DNA of 32,186 nt from RUG563 sp045590215 (GCA_045590215.1 JAZNQO010000009.1:1-32186); one strand, 5' to 3'; positions 6,956-14,945 are shown, counted from the first letter of the stretch. Notes: a model not told the origin generated them from the sequence alone. Made by a program: numbers and translations.

Positions 6956-7014
6956 CGGCCTGTTGCCGGACAAATCTGATTCCCTGCAAGAGCAGGGTGC
7001 CTGTCTTTTCAGGC
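6956..7014 (-). promoter_or_regulatory. Structured 5' leader with three consecutive hairpins
   Basis: Between the predicted transcription start (about 7014) and the ribosome site of the 76-aa gene lie GCCTG-(6)-CAGGC (6999-7014), CCCTGC-(4)-GCAGGG (6982-6997) and CGGC-(5)-GCCG (6956-6968). The first stem begins at the predicted 5' end, the arrangement expected of an mRNA-stabilising leader. It matches no riboswitch class I know. Confidence 0.5.
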
Positions 7015-7020
7015 GGTGCT

Positions 7021-7049
7021 ATCATATCACATCTCTGAAAACTTGGCAA
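7021..7049 (-). promoter_or_regulatory. Sigma-A promoter of the small-protein gene
   Basis: Minus strand TTGCCA (7044-7049), 17-bp spacer, TATGAT (7021-7026). Confidence 0.75.
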
Positions 7050-7199
7050 CACATCTGGAAAAATAGGAAGAAAAGCGACCAATGGCTTCATTTTTTGCTT
7101 CGTTTTCCGCCGGATATTCTGGCATTTTTGTAAAACAGATGTTTGAAGGAATCTGAAAAGGGTATATTGAAAATATCAGGAATAAAGGAGGCTGTTTCC

Positions 7200-7805
7200 A
7201 TGAATCCCAAGGCATTATTTCAGCTGACGTATGGCTTATATGTGCTCACCACAAGGGAAGGCGAAAAAGATAATGGCTGCATCATCAACACGGTGATGCA
7301 GGTGGCGGAAAACCCGGTGCGGCTGGCGATTGCCGTCAATAAGCAGAATTACAGCTGCGAAATGGTGAGCAGATCAGGCGTGTTCAACATTTCCGCCATC
7401 ACCACCGAGGCAGATTTCGCCCTGTTTCAGCGGTTCGGCTTTCAATCCGGCCGGGATACGGATAAGTTTCAAGGGTTTTCTCAATTGAAACGCAGCGAAA
7501 ATGGCCTGTATTATCTGACGGAAATGACCAATGCTTTCCTTTCGGCTAAAGTGGTGCAGCAGATGGATTTGGGGACGCATATGCTGTTCATTGCTGAAGT
7601 GACGGATGGTGACGTGCTTTCCGACGCATGGGCCTGCAGCTATGCCTATTATCATGCGGATATCAAGCCCAAGGCGAAGCCGCAAAAGAAAAAGGCGTGG
7701 GTTTGTGAAATCTGCGGCTATGTGCATGAAGGGGAAGAAGTGCCGGATGATTTTGTCTGTCCCATTTGCAAGCATGGCAAGGAAGCGTTCAAACAGGTTG
7801 AGTGA
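7200..7805 (+). CDS. hrb: Flavin reductase-like domain fused to rubredoxin (Hrb-like, high-molecular-weight rubredoxin)
   Basis: A two-domain electron carrier. Residues 1 to about 155 are an FMN-binding flavin reductase-like barrel (PKALFQLTYGLYVLTT, GCIINTVMQVA, NYSCEMV, FNISAITTEADF, HMLFIAEV). After a Lys/Pro linker, residues 166-201 are a complete rubredoxin (C169, C172, C187, C190). In Moorella the equivalent protein passes electrons from NADH to the diiron flavoprotein FprA, which reduces NO or oxygen; that partner is not in this window. I chose the ATG at 7200 because AAAGGAGG lies 6-10 bases upstream and the sequence then starts like the family. The rubredoxin part closely resembles that of the reverse rubrerythrin at 2000. 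The promoter is unclear; TATATT at 7163 is a candidate -10. Confidence 0.9.
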   Translation: MNPKALFQLTYGLYVLTTREGEKDNGCIINTVMQVAENPVRLAIAVNKQNYSCEMVSRSGVFNISAITTEADFALFQRFGFQSGRDTDKFQGFSQLKRSENGLYYLTEMTNAFLSAKVVQQMDLGTHMLFIAEVTDGDVLSDAWACSYAYYHADIKPKAKPQKKKAWVCEICGYVHEGEEVPDDFVCPICKHGKEAFKQVE

Positions 7806-7820
7806 AAACAATAGAAAAAC

Positions 7821-7849
7821 TTGAAACATAAGTGTTGGTATGTTATCTT
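7821..7849 (+). promoter_or_regulatory. Candidate promoter of the secreted protein gene at 7896
   Basis: TTGAAA (7821-7826), 17-bp spacer, TATCTT (7844-7849). A small inverted repeat, GTAGC/GCTAC, follows at about 7856-7875. Confidence 0.5.
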
Positions 7850-7895
7850 TTTATTGTAGCATTATTTCAGCTACTGATAAAAGGAGGAAACAGAA

Positions 7896-9041
7896 ATGAA
7901 AAAAGTATTGGCAATCATGTTAGTACTTGCAATGCTGCTGGGCCTTGGCTGCACAGCCTATGCCGAAGGCATCACGCAGGACGAGCTCCTGGGCATCTGG
8001 GAAATGGATATTTCATCCATCTTTTCCATGATGGTAGAACAAGGGGCAATGACCGCTGATGATATGGAAATAATGAAGCCCTTCCTTTCCCTGATGAGCT
8101 ATCATATGCAATTCTCCGCAGATGGGAAGTACACCATGCTGATGTCTGCGATGGGGCAGGAAGAAAAGACCGAAGGTGAATATGCCGTTGTGGACGGCGT
8201 TCTGATGATGGACGGCAGTCCCGTGGAAACCACGCTGGAAAACGGCGTTCTGACCATCAGTGAAGAAGAAATGTCCATGACGATGACCAAGACGGATCTG
8301 GAAGCTCTTCCTGCAACCGGAGAATTGGACATGAATCAGCTGCTGGGTGCTCTGGGATCCATGGAACCTGCTGAACCCACGGAACCCACGGAACCCGCGG
8401 AAAATGCGCCTGCCCCTATGGGCAAGCTGGAAATCGTGCAGGAGAATGCAGCTATTGTGGATCGTTATGGCCTGAATCAGTATGTGTTCGCCAAGGTGCA
8501 GAATGTGGGCGATGCGGAAATCATGCTGGATGACTGCAATCTGGCGGTGTATGACGCCGATGAACAGCTGATTGCTGCAAAGGATTATGGCCAGGGAACC
8601 TATATCCCCCTCAAGCCCGGTGAATATGCCTATGTGACCATGTATGAAGACATTGAAGAAGGCAAAGAAGCTGACCACTATGAGTTCTACGTGACCGCTG
8701 GGGAATACCTGTATGATACGACGGTGCAATTCCCTGCGGAAGCGACCATGGAACTGGGTGTTGGCGAAAGCTGGAACCTGAAAAACTGGATGTATGTGAC
8801 CATTACCAATAACACCGATGAAACGGTGTATAACATGGAACTGATGGTTGCGCTGCTGGATGCCGAAGGCAATATCCTCTATACCGAATACGATAGCCTG
8901 TATGACACAGGCATTCTGCCCGGCGGCAGCGTGGTTGTTCGGTTAGAAATTCCTTCCGAATTCATGCAGTACTTTGAAGCAAACAGCCTGACCCCGGCCA
9001 CCGTGGACGCCATTGCCTATGTGCAGGTGGACACTTTCTAA
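7896..9041 (+). CDS. Secreted protein: lipocalin-like N-terminal domain plus two FxLYD-like beta domains
   Basis: A 381-residue exported protein of unknown function. Residues 1-24 form a signal peptide cut after TAYA; the Cys at 19 does not sit in a proper lipobox (LGLGC lacks Leu at -3). Residues about 25-150 look like the small lipocalin-like domains of Firmicutes exoproteins: LLGIWEMD, FSADGKYTM, TEGEYAVVDGVLMM, GVLTISEE. A Glu/Pro/Thr linker from about residue 157 is encoded by a 9-bp tandem repeat. The rest holds two beta-sandwich units of FxLYD character: VFAKVQNVGDAEIMLDDCNLAVYDADEQL (key run NVGDAEI, residues near 205) and MYVTITNNTDETVYNMEL with LLDAEGNIL. AAGGAGG precedes the ATG by 9 bases. 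The protein is strongly acidic. A terminator follows. Confidence 0.75.
   Translation: MKKVLAIMLVLAMLLGLGCTAYAEGITQDELLGIWEMDISSIFSMMVEQGAMTADDMEIMKPFLSLMSYHMQFSADGKYTMLMSAMGQEEKTEGEYAVVDGVLMMDGSPVETTLENGVLTISEEEMSMTMTKTDLEALPATGELDMNQLLGALGSMEPAEPTEPTEPAENAPAPMGKLEIVQENAAIVDRYGLNQYVFAKVQNVGDAEIMLDDCNLAVYDADEQLIAAKDYGQGTYIPLKPGEYAYVTMYEDIEEGKEADHYEFYVTAGEYLYDTTVQFPAEATMELGVGESWNLKNWMYVTITNNTDETVYNMELMVALLDAEGNILYTEYDSLYDTGILPGGSVVVRLEIPSEFMQYFEANSLTPATVDAIAYVQVDTF
8364..8399 (+). repeat. 9-bp tandem repeat encoding the Glu-Pro linker
   Basis: Four consecutive units of GAACCCACG or near variants code for EPA-EPT-EPT-EPA in the interdomain linker. Such repeats can change copy number by slippage without breaking frame. 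Confidence 0.8.
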
Positions 9042-9055
9042 AACAACAAGCAAAT

Positions 9056-9083
9056 AAAAACGAGCCGTTAAGGCTCGTTTTTT
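9056..9083. terminator. Bidirectional intrinsic terminator
   Basis: ACGAGCC-gttaa-GGCTCGT flanked by an A run on the left and six T on the right. It lies between the convergent ends of the secreted-protein gene (9041) and the YczE-like gene (9091). Confidence 0.9.
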
Positions 9084-9090
9084 GATGCGA

Positions 9091-9762
9091 TTATTTCTTC
9101 TGCAATAGGGGACGGGCGAATTTCACATTGAAAAATTCAATCAACGGGCCCATGAAGAAGGCCGTAATGATGGTGCCGATACCGGCTATGGTGGGCACCA
9201 TTTTCCAGCTGCCGCCGGCCAGCAGGAACAGCACAACCCCCAGCACCACGCACACGATATCCGTGGCAATGCGGCAATACTGGAACTTGGCAATCTTCCA
9301 TTTTCCGGAAAGGGCGATGGCCACGGCGTCATAGGTGGAAACACCAAGGTCAGCCGTCATGTAAAGGGCGGAGCCGAAGCAGATAATCACAATGCCTACG
9401 ATGAGGCAGGCAAGCCGTACAATCATGGAAGGAGCAACGAAGATGTCTTGCAGGGTCTGGTAAGTGAAGTCGGTGATATAGCCCAGCAAAAAGAGATTGA
9501 TGAAGGTAGCCAGGCCGATTTTTGTCCTGTCTACAATCAGGCTGAAGGTGAGCAAAATCAGGTTCACGATCACATACAGCGTGCCAAAGTCAATGGGGAT
9601 CAGGCTGTCCAGCCCGGCCATCAGGCTTTGGAAGGGATCCAGGCCCAGAGCCGCAATCTTGAAAATGCCAACGCTGATGGCGCACACCACCACGCCGCAA
9701 AGGCTCATCAGAATACGCCGCTTGTTGTCCTTCAGGGAAGATAAAATCTGTTCTTTATTCAT
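9091..9762 (-). CDS. YczE/YyaS/YitT family membrane protein
   Basis: A 223-residue integral membrane protein with about five to six hydrophobic helices. Characteristic stretches are LMSLCGVVVCAISVGIF, ALGLDPFQSLMAGL, TKIGLATFINLFLLG, ADLGVSTYDAVAIAL and a Gly-rich end (AGIGTIITAFFMGPLIEFF). The pair of G-x-DP/S-x-D motifs after helices 1 and 4 is the mark of this family. Its biochemical role is not established; Bacillus YczE has been linked to surfactin production, and transport or regulation has been suggested for others. The start at 9762 was chosen because GGAGGG lies 10 bases upstream; a longer reading to 9984 would run across two promoters. It is divergent from the GNAT gene with its own strong promoter. 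Confidence 0.85.
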   Translation of the reverse strand: MNKEQILSSLKDNKRRILMSLCGVVVCAISVGIFKIAALGLDPFQSLMAGLDSLIPIDFGTLYVIVNLILLTFSLIVDRTKIGLATFINLFLLGYITDFTYQTLQDIFVAPSMIVRLACLIVGIVIICFGSALYMTADLGVSTYDAVAIALSGKWKIAKFQYCRIATDIVCVVLGVVLFLLAGGSWKMVPTIAGIGTIITAFFMGPLIEFFNVKFARPLLQKK

Positions 9763-9807
9763 GGGAAAAAGCCCTCCGTTCAGATGATTTTTCCTGATGT
9801 TCGGTGC

Positions 9808-9836
9808 ATTATAGCATGGGCAGGATGAAAATACAA
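9808..9836 (-). promoter_or_regulatory. Sigma-A promoter of the YczE-like gene
   Basis: Minus strand TTGTAT (9831-9836), 17-bp spacer, TATAAT (9808-9813). Confidence 0.85.
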
Positions 9837-9865
9837 TTGCATTGGAGAAAGTGGCACATTTTTGA

Positions 9866-9894
9866 TTGTTTTTTGCTGTTTGGTCATGTATAAT
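9866..9894 (+). promoter_or_regulatory. Sigma-A promoter of the GNAT gene
   Basis: TTGTTT (9866-9871), 17-bp spacer, TATAAT (9889-9894). It lies back to back with the YczE-like promoter; the two -35 boxes are about 30 bases apart. Confidence 0.8.
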
Positions 9895-9942
9895 GAAGAA
9901 AAAACCAGGCTTGTTGGCTGGAAAAAAGCGAGGAAACAAAAA

Positions 9943-10809
9943 ATGGCGATCCTTTCCAGAACATACAGCATTTTGAAAGACCATATGGCGGTGTACGATT
10001 TTTTATGCGATATTTTTGCACCGGACAACAGAAACGGCGTTCCGGCGCCTTTTGTGGAATATGCTCTTTGCTCTGATTGGATGGACGCTTCCCTGTGCCA
10101 TCGCTGGCGCATCTGGGAAGAGGATGGGAAAATGGTGGGCTTTTGCTTTACGGAGAATCCGCCGGAGGATGTGTATTTCTGCCTGCGTCAAGGCTATGAA
10201 GCATTGGCTGAAGAAATGGTGCAGTATGCCGATGCGCATATGGGCAAAAGCAATGAAAAGCGCAGGCTTGTAATTTTTGAAGCGCAGAAGGCGTTTTTGC
10301 AGGCGGCAGAAAAACTGGGCTATCATAAGGAATTTGGCTATACCGAATATTGCTATCATTATGATGTGCCTTTGGATAGGACGCTGCCGGAAGGGTTCCG
10401 GTTCACGGCACCCGGCGAAGTAGACGCAGCGAAAGCGTTGGAATGCTGCTGGAAGGGCTTTGACCATGAAGCGGAAGAAGGCCCTTGGGACGGCGATATT
10501 GAAAGCGGATTACATCTGCTTTCTGCGCCCCATTGCACGCCCGAATGTGCCATGGCGGTGGTGGACGAGAAGGGAGATTATGCCGTATATGCCGGCATGT
10601 GGTGGACGGAAAGAAATCGCCTTGCCTATCTGGAACCCCTTTGCACCGTGCCAGAACACCGCAGAAAAGGCTTGGCAGCCGCTCTGCTTTGCGAAATGGC
10701 TAAACGCATGAAGGAAAAAGGTGCAACACTCATGACCGGCGGCGGTGACCCCTTCTATCAGAAAATCGGCTTTAGGCCCACCATCCAGTGGAGCTTCTGG
10801 AAGAAATAA
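9943..10809 (+). CDS. GNAT family N-acetyltransferase
   Basis: A 288-residue cytoplasmic protein ending in a GCN5-related acetyltransferase domain that uses acetyl-CoA. The acetyl-CoA loop is visible as VPEHRRKGLAAALLCEMAKRM (family pattern Q/RxxGxG/A, near residues 236-256), preceded by the beta-4 strand LAYLEPLCTV, and the fold closes with FYQKIGFRP. The N-terminal 150 residues (MVGFCFTENPPEDVYF, then FRFTAPGEVDAAKALECCW) look like a second, degenerate GNAT half, so it may be a tandem GNAT. The substrate cannot be told from sequence. AGGAA lies about 8 bases before the ATG at 9943. Single-gene transcript; the hairpin element follows directly. Confidence 0.85.
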   Translation: MAILSRTYSILKDHMAVYDFLCDIFAPDNRNGVPAPFVEYALCSDWMDASLCHRWRIWEEDGKMVGFCFTENPPEDVYFCLRQGYEALAEEMVQYADAHMGKSNEKRRLVIFEAQKAFLQAAEKLGYHKEFGYTEYCYHYDVPLDRTLPEGFRFTAPGEVDAAKALECCWKGFDHEAEEGPWDGDIESGLHLLSAPHCTPECAMAVVDEKGDYAVYAGMWWTERNRLAYLEPLCTVPEHRRKGLAAALLCEMAKRMKEKGATLMTGGGDPFYQKIGFRPTIQWSFWKK

Positions 10810-11331
10810 GGAGAATCAGATACAATCCGGGGCAGGGAACAGCCGTCCATTGTGCTGAAACAACCGGGCAGGGGACTGCTCGTCCCCTGTACCCCACGGC
10901 AGGGAGTTCCTCCCTGCACCTGCCTTGCGAAAATTCGCCCGTTATCTATGCCATTCTTTCCGCACAAAACTTAAAAAGTGGACATAAGTATAGCCACGGA
11001 CACAAAGAAAACATGAAAAAAGTGTGGACAGAAACGAGTTTTCGTCCACGCCTTTTTCTGTTTTCCCGGATGCTTTGCATCCGTCTGGCGGCTGAAAGCC
11101 GCAGGAAGCCCAATGAATCAACCGAAACAAGCAATGGGAGCGGCAGCGACCAAGGCGTAGATTGAGGTTGCGGATCAATGCCCCTTACCGGGGTTCTGGG
11201 GTGCCCCCCGGCGTTCCCAACGCTCCGGCGAAAATTGTTTGTTATACAAGACAAGCAATATCCGCTGTTGGGTGAAAGGGAGGTACCCCTTACGGTTCCC
11301 CGTGCTTCACAAACGAACAATTTTGCAGCCT
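10810..11331. repeat. Hairpin-rich dispersed element, copy 2, in a convergent gap
   Basis: This 522-base gap between two gene 3' ends shows no coding sequence but many stems: CAGGGGAC-(5)-GTCCCCTG (10869-10889), GCAGGGAG-ttc-CTCCCTGC (10899-10917), a long stem 11007-11029 with 11044-11065, CGGATGC-ttt-GCATCCG (11067-11083), GCGGC-tgaaa-GCCGC (11088-11102), and an outer pair 11231-11243 with 11312-11324 (12 of 13). The core 10993-11102 aligns with 11-126: both share GCCACGG-cacaaa-GAAAA on the left and TTTTCCC-GGATGC-(3)-GCATCCG then GCGGC-tgaaa-GCCGC on the right. The long stem between them has a different sequence but still pairs. Confidence 0.75.
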
Positions 11332-12729
11332 CTAAACGTCTTCCCTTGTGATATTTTTCAACCACGCCATTTTCTTATAGTGCCACAGGTTCACCGGCAG
11401 TTTCACAAACTCGTCCAGATAGAGGATGAAATACACCCACATTTCCGGCAGTTTCAGCACAAAGGCGCAGAAAAGCCCCATGGGCACGGCGTAGCCCCAC
11501 ATGGCAATGAGATCACAATAGAAGCCATATTTCACATCGCCGCCGGATCGGAAAATACCGCAGATGAGCATGGTATTGACGCTCATGCCTAGTGTGTAAT
11601 AAGCGTTGATAAAGAGCATGATGCGAAGCTCTGCCTTCACAACATCCGTCACTTCCACATACAGGTGCATAAAATCCATCACCAGCGGACTGCAAAGGAG
11701 AATCACGCCGCCGCCAAGCACCGCCGTCCAAACGGCCATCCAGACAAAACGCTTGGCATAAACCTTGGCTTCCTTCAGCTTATTATCGCCCATGGATTGC
11801 CCCAGAATGATGGCGGCGGCGGAAGCCGTGCCAAAGCAGATGACCGTGCCGAAATTGCGCACCACATTGGCTACCGAATTGGCGGCGACAATATCCGTGC
11901 TCAGATGCCCCAGAATGCCGGAATAGACGCTGATGGCCAGCCCCCAGATCATATCATTGGCGGCGGCAGGAATGGCCATGCGCAGGAAATCTTTGGTGAG
12001 ATTGCCGGCTTTTTGCAGGATATATTTGACTTTCAGCCGGATAATCTGGCAATGGGAACCGTCCCAAAGGCAAATGATCACTTCAATTAACCTTGTGATG
12101 GTGGTGGCCAAGGCGACGCCCAGAATATCCAGCTTGGGGAAGGGACCGATGCCGAAAATGAAGCAGGCATTGAGCAGCACGTTCAGGGCCACCGCCCCGG
12201 AATGGACGGCTGCGCTTATTTTGACACGGCCAACGCTGCGCATAACGCTTAAATACACCTGCGCAATAGCCCCCAGCACATAGGAAGCGCAGACGGTTCG
12301 CAGGTAAATGACGCCTTGCTCAATCACGGCGGTGTCTTTTGAAAAGAGGGTCATGATCTGGGCAGGGAAAAGCCCAGCCAGCAGCGTGAAGATAAGCCCC
12401 ACAATCAACGCCAGCCGAACGGATAAGCCCAGCACACGCTCCACTGTTTTCCGATCGCCCTTGCCGAAATACTGGGCACTCATCACAGCGGAAGCGGAGG
12501 ACAGGCCGAACATCAGATTACTGACCGTGAAGGCCACTTGCCCGGCCAGAGAGGAAGCGGCCAAAGCCGTCTGGTTCACAAAGGACAGCATGATAATATC
12601 TGCCGAACCCACGGCGGCGTCCATGAAATTTTGCAGGGCAATGGGCAGGGTGATTTTCAGGGCATTTTTATAAAATGCCTTTTTTTCTTCCCGGCTTCCC
12701 AGGGCCGGCAGGGCGTTTGACAGGCTCAT
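11332..12729 (-). CDS. MATE family multidrug/metabolite efflux transporter
   Basis: A 465-residue inner membrane protein of the MATE family, exporting drugs or metabolites in exchange for sodium ions or protons. About twelve hydrophobic helices are visible in two similar halves. Family landmarks are PIALQNFMDAAVGSADIIMLSFVNQTALAA near the N-terminus, SSASAVMSAQYFGKGD, VLGAIAQVYLSVMRSVG, and in the second half GLAISVYSGILGHLSTDIVAANSVA and SAAAIILGQSMGDNKLKEAK (each stretch is a landmark, not the full helix). Start at 12729 gives the usual N-terminal length; the nearest GGAGA is 13-14 bases upstream, rather far, so a non-ATG start nearby is possible. The C-terminal halves run into the hairpin element. 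I saw no confident promoter. Confidence 0.9.
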   Translation of the reverse strand: MSLSNALPALGSREEKKAFYKNALKITLPIALQNFMDAAVGSADIIMLSFVNQTALAASSLAGQVAFTVSNLMFGLSSASAVMSAQYFGKGDRKTVERVLGLSVRLALIVGLIFTLLAGLFPAQIMTLFSKDTAVIEQGVIYLRTVCASYVLGAIAQVYLSVMRSVGRVKISAAVHSGAVALNVLLNACFIFGIGPFPKLDILGVALATTITRLIEVIICLWDGSHCQIIRLKVKYILQKAGNLTKDFLRMAIPAAANDMIWGLAISVYSGILGHLSTDIVAANSVANVVRNFGTVICFGTASAAAIILGQSMGDNKLKEAKVYAKRFVWMAVWTAVLGGGVILLCSPLVMDFMHLYVEVTDVVKAELRIMLFINAYYTLGMSVNTMLICGIFRSGGDVKYGFYCDLIAMWGYAVPMGLFCAFVLKLPEMWVYFILYLDEFVKLPVNLWHYKKMAWLKNITREDV

Positions 12730-12808
12730 GATGAATCCGCTTTCTCCTTTTGCGCATGTATTCACAAATTCCCTAAATTCGCCGTTTTTCCCTTTTCTCC
12801 TTCCAAAT

Positions 12809-12840
12809 GCAAAAAGAAAAAGCGGCAGGATTTGCCGCTT
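12809..12840 (-). terminator. Intrinsic terminator of the VanW operon
   Basis: AAGCGGCA (12820-12827) pairs with TGCCGCTT (12833-12840) across a 5-nt loop. On the minus strand it is followed by TTTCTTTTT, and it directly follows the stop at 12850. Confidence 0.85.
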
Positions 12841-12849
12841 AAAAAAATG

Positions 12850-13866
12850 TTATTCGGTTCGGTAAATGGCGATGGTCAATGCACCGTCCTTGGCGGAAGC
12901 ATCAATGCGGATGGGGAAGGAAAAATCGTTGCGGAAGCGCAGGTTCAGTGCGCTGTTGCCCACAGCGGCATCCACCCCGATGGGCAGATAGGAAGCCCCG
13001 TTATCCCCGTGGGCTCTGCGCTGCAGGACGGTAATGCCAGGCAGCTGCAGCAAGACGTTGTACAGCGTAGAAGACACCTGGCAGGTGCCGCCGCCGTAGC
13101 CCTGTTGGGTTTTGCCGTCCACCAATACCGGTGCCGGGAAATAGCCGTTGGAAGCCCGGTAAGGGCCGATATCCCGGTTGAAATTCATATCACTGCCGTG
13201 GGGCAGATACAGGGCGCACAGCTTCATGCAGGCGTTATCAATGTTCTTCATCCGGCCGATATTGGTTTCGTCCGTGGTGATTTTATAGAAGGAGGTATAG
13301 GCAGCAATGGGGGCATCCGTGCCGGAAAGCTCGGGGTTGTAATACACGGGAACGGGGTCTGTCAGCAGATTGGAATCAATATAGGCATACTGCCGGTGAT
13401 AGATCAATTTGGCATAGCCGTTTTCAAAGCCAATGATGGAAATTTTCGCCCCTTCATGGAGGGTAATCAGCGTTTCGCCGTTCTCAAAGTCTGTGAGCAC
13501 CGGGGCGTCCGTGGCTTTGACGGAGGTGATATAGTGGTTAAACTCCACGCCGTAGGGAGGCGTGGTGGTTTCATCCTGCACCTTCGGCCATTCAAGGCAA
13601 AGCCGCTTCACATAGCCCGTTACATTATACCTTTCGCAGGTGATATAGGCAAAGGAAGGATCGAGGCTATGCACGACCACATACACATTTTCGGGAATGG
13701 TTGTGATATGCTTCACGCCCTCTGTTTTGTTCACGCTTTCAAACACCTTTGCGCCGATGCGTGTATGGGCGGTATAGAGCCTTGGCAAGGCTTCCTCTGC
13801 CATACAAAAAGCCCCGTGAAGGGGCAAAAGAGCCAGCAGCAGAAGCAAACAAACGATGCGCTTCAA
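12850..13866 (-). CDS. Secreted SH3-VanW domain protein, paralogue 2
   Basis: A 338-residue exported protein. A short signal peptide ends near residue 23 (CMA-EE). Two SH3-like repeats follow (about 30-90 and 110-165), marked by the pattern GYVKRL and AKLIYHRQYAYID; SH3b domains usually hold peptidoglycan or mediate wall attachment. Residues about 185-335 are a VanW domain with its hallmark GYFPAPVLVDG and GGGTCQVSSTLYN (near residue 255-267), then LRFRNDFSFPIRIDA. The function of VanW is unsettled; it occurs in some vancomycin-resistance clusters, but most copies, like this, are wall-associated proteins of unknown role. The start is TTG at 13866; its Shine-Dalgarno (AAAGGAGAG) is formed by the last codons of the preceding gene, 5 bases away, so translation is coupled. 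Confidence 0.9.
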   Translation of the reverse strand: MKRIVCLLLLLALLPLHGAFCMAEEALPRLYTAHTRIGAKVFESVNKTEGVKHITTIPENVYVVVHSLDPSFAYITCERYNVTGYVKRLCLEWPKVQDETTTPPYGVEFNHYITSVKATDAPVLTDFENGETLITLHEGAKISIIGFENGYAKLIYHRQYAYIDSNLLTDPVPVYYNPELSGTDAPIAAYTSFYKITTDETNIGRMKNIDNACMKLCALYLPHGSDMNFNRDIGPYRASNGYFPAPVLVDGKTQQGYGGGTCQVSSTLYNVLLQLPGITVLQRRAHGDNGASYLPIGVDAAVGNSALNLRFRNDFSFPIRIDASAKDGALTIAIYRTE

Positions 13867-13871
13867 AATGA

Positions 13872-14870
13872 TTACTCTCCTTTATAAACGGCGATGAACA
13901 TAGCCAAGTCATGGCAGGAAGCATCAATGCGAATGGGGAAAGGAAAATCGTTACGGAAAATGAGGTTCAAATCGTCCCGGCCGGAAGAGGCGTCCATGCC
14001 GTGGGGCAGATAATCTGCACCGCTGTTGCCGTGGGGCTTGCGCATGAGGATGGTGATGCCGGAAAGCTGCATCAGGGTATCCCACAGCGTGGAAGACACC
14101 TGACAGGAGCCGCCGCCGTAGCCTTCGGAAAGCTCGCCGTCCACCAGTACGGGGGCAGGCAAATAGCCGTTTTCTTTATTGAAGGGGCTGACGGTATCGT
14201 TAAAGTTCATTACCTGACCGGGCTGCAGGGTCTGGCTGATGTAGCCGCAGGCTACGTTTAGGTTATTGATGCGGCTGGGGTTGGTGTTATAATAAGAGGT
14301 AAACACCGCCAGCGGTACATCCGTTCCGGCTGTATTTACATCGTCTGCCACGGGCAGCATTTCAGAGATGTCGTTGGAATTGATATAGCCGTACACTTGC
14401 TTGTGAATTAGCTTCACCCAGCCGTCTTCGCAGCCGAGCACAGCAATCTTTGCGCCGGGGGTGAGGGTGGAGAGGGTTTCGCTTAAAGCGTCCTTTTCGC
14501 TTTTCACTTCCACCGTGCGGTCAATCACGATATAATAGGGGTGCGGCCAGACGGGATAGGGGGGTGTGTTCACGGGATCCACTGCTTCCGTTACGTCAAT
14601 GCGCTTGCGGATGATATAGCCCGTTTTGCCATCCATCAGCACTTCCACCCAGCCGGGATACAATTCCGTAATGCGGATTTTGCTGCCCGGATCCAGCACC
14701 CGGATGGTTTTGGAATCCTTATCCATTTTGGTATAAACTTTGGTGATGCTGTCTTTGAAGCGATAGGAAATGATGCCTTCATACAGCACTTCCTTGGCGG
14801 CTAATGCCTGAAAGGGAAGGCAGCCCATCAAAACCGTCAGCATCAACAAAAAAGCCAGTACCTTCTTCAC
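13872..14870 (-). CDS. Secreted SH3-VanW domain protein, paralogue 1
   Basis: A 332-residue exported protein, first gene of a two-gene operon of paralogues. The signal peptide ends near residue 24 (QALA-AK). Two SH3-like repeats follow: one around 30-90 with WVEVLMDGKTGYI, one around 110-165 with GWVKLIHKQVYGYINSNDI. The VanW domain runs from about 180 to 330 with GYLPAPVLVDG, GGGSCQVSSTLWD (near residue 250) and FRNDFPFPIRIDA. It differs from paralogue 2 at many positions in the SH3 part but keeps the VanW core, which suggests duplication then divergence of the wall-binding half. The start is GTG at 14870 with GGAGG 8 bases upstream. Membrane or wall surface is the likely location. A good sigma-A promoter precedes it. 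Confidence 0.9.
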   Translation of the reverse strand: MKKVLAFLLMLTVLMGCLPFQALAAKEVLYEGIISYRFKDSITKVYTKMDKDSKTIRVLDPGSKIRITELYPGWVEVLMDGKTGYIIRKRIDVTEAVDPVNTPPYPVWPHPYYIVIDRTVEVKSEKDALSETLSTLTPGAKIAVLGCEDGWVKLIHKQVYGYINSNDISEMLPVADDVNTAGTDVPLAVFTSYYNTNPSRINNLNVACGYISQTLQPGQVMNFNDTVSPFNKENGYLPAPVLVDGELSEGYGGGSCQVSSTLWDTLMQLSGITILMRKPHGNSGADYLPHGMDASSGRDDLNLIFRNDFPFPIRIDASCHDLAMFIAVYKGE

Positions 14871-14917
14871 CGTTCCATCCTCCGCATAGAAATTGCTTTC
14901 GGGGTATTTACTTTGCC

Positions 14918-14945
14918 ATTATAGCACATTTTATCGCCTTGGCAA
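14918..14945 (-). promoter_or_regulatory. Sigma-A promoter of the VanW operon
   Basis: Minus strand TTGCCA (14940-14945), 16-bp spacer, TATAAT (14918-14923), about 48 bases before the GTG start. Confidence 0.8.

Noticed and set aside
7896..7970. Lipoprotein signal (Cys at residue 19)
   Set aside because: The residues before Cys (GLG) do not fit the lipobox, and a good signal peptidase I site (AYA) follows.
12730..12808. Metabolite riboswitch before the MATE exporter gene
   Set aside because: MATE genes can follow riboswitches, but only about 80 bases lie between the preceding terminator and the start, and I see no known aptamer core.
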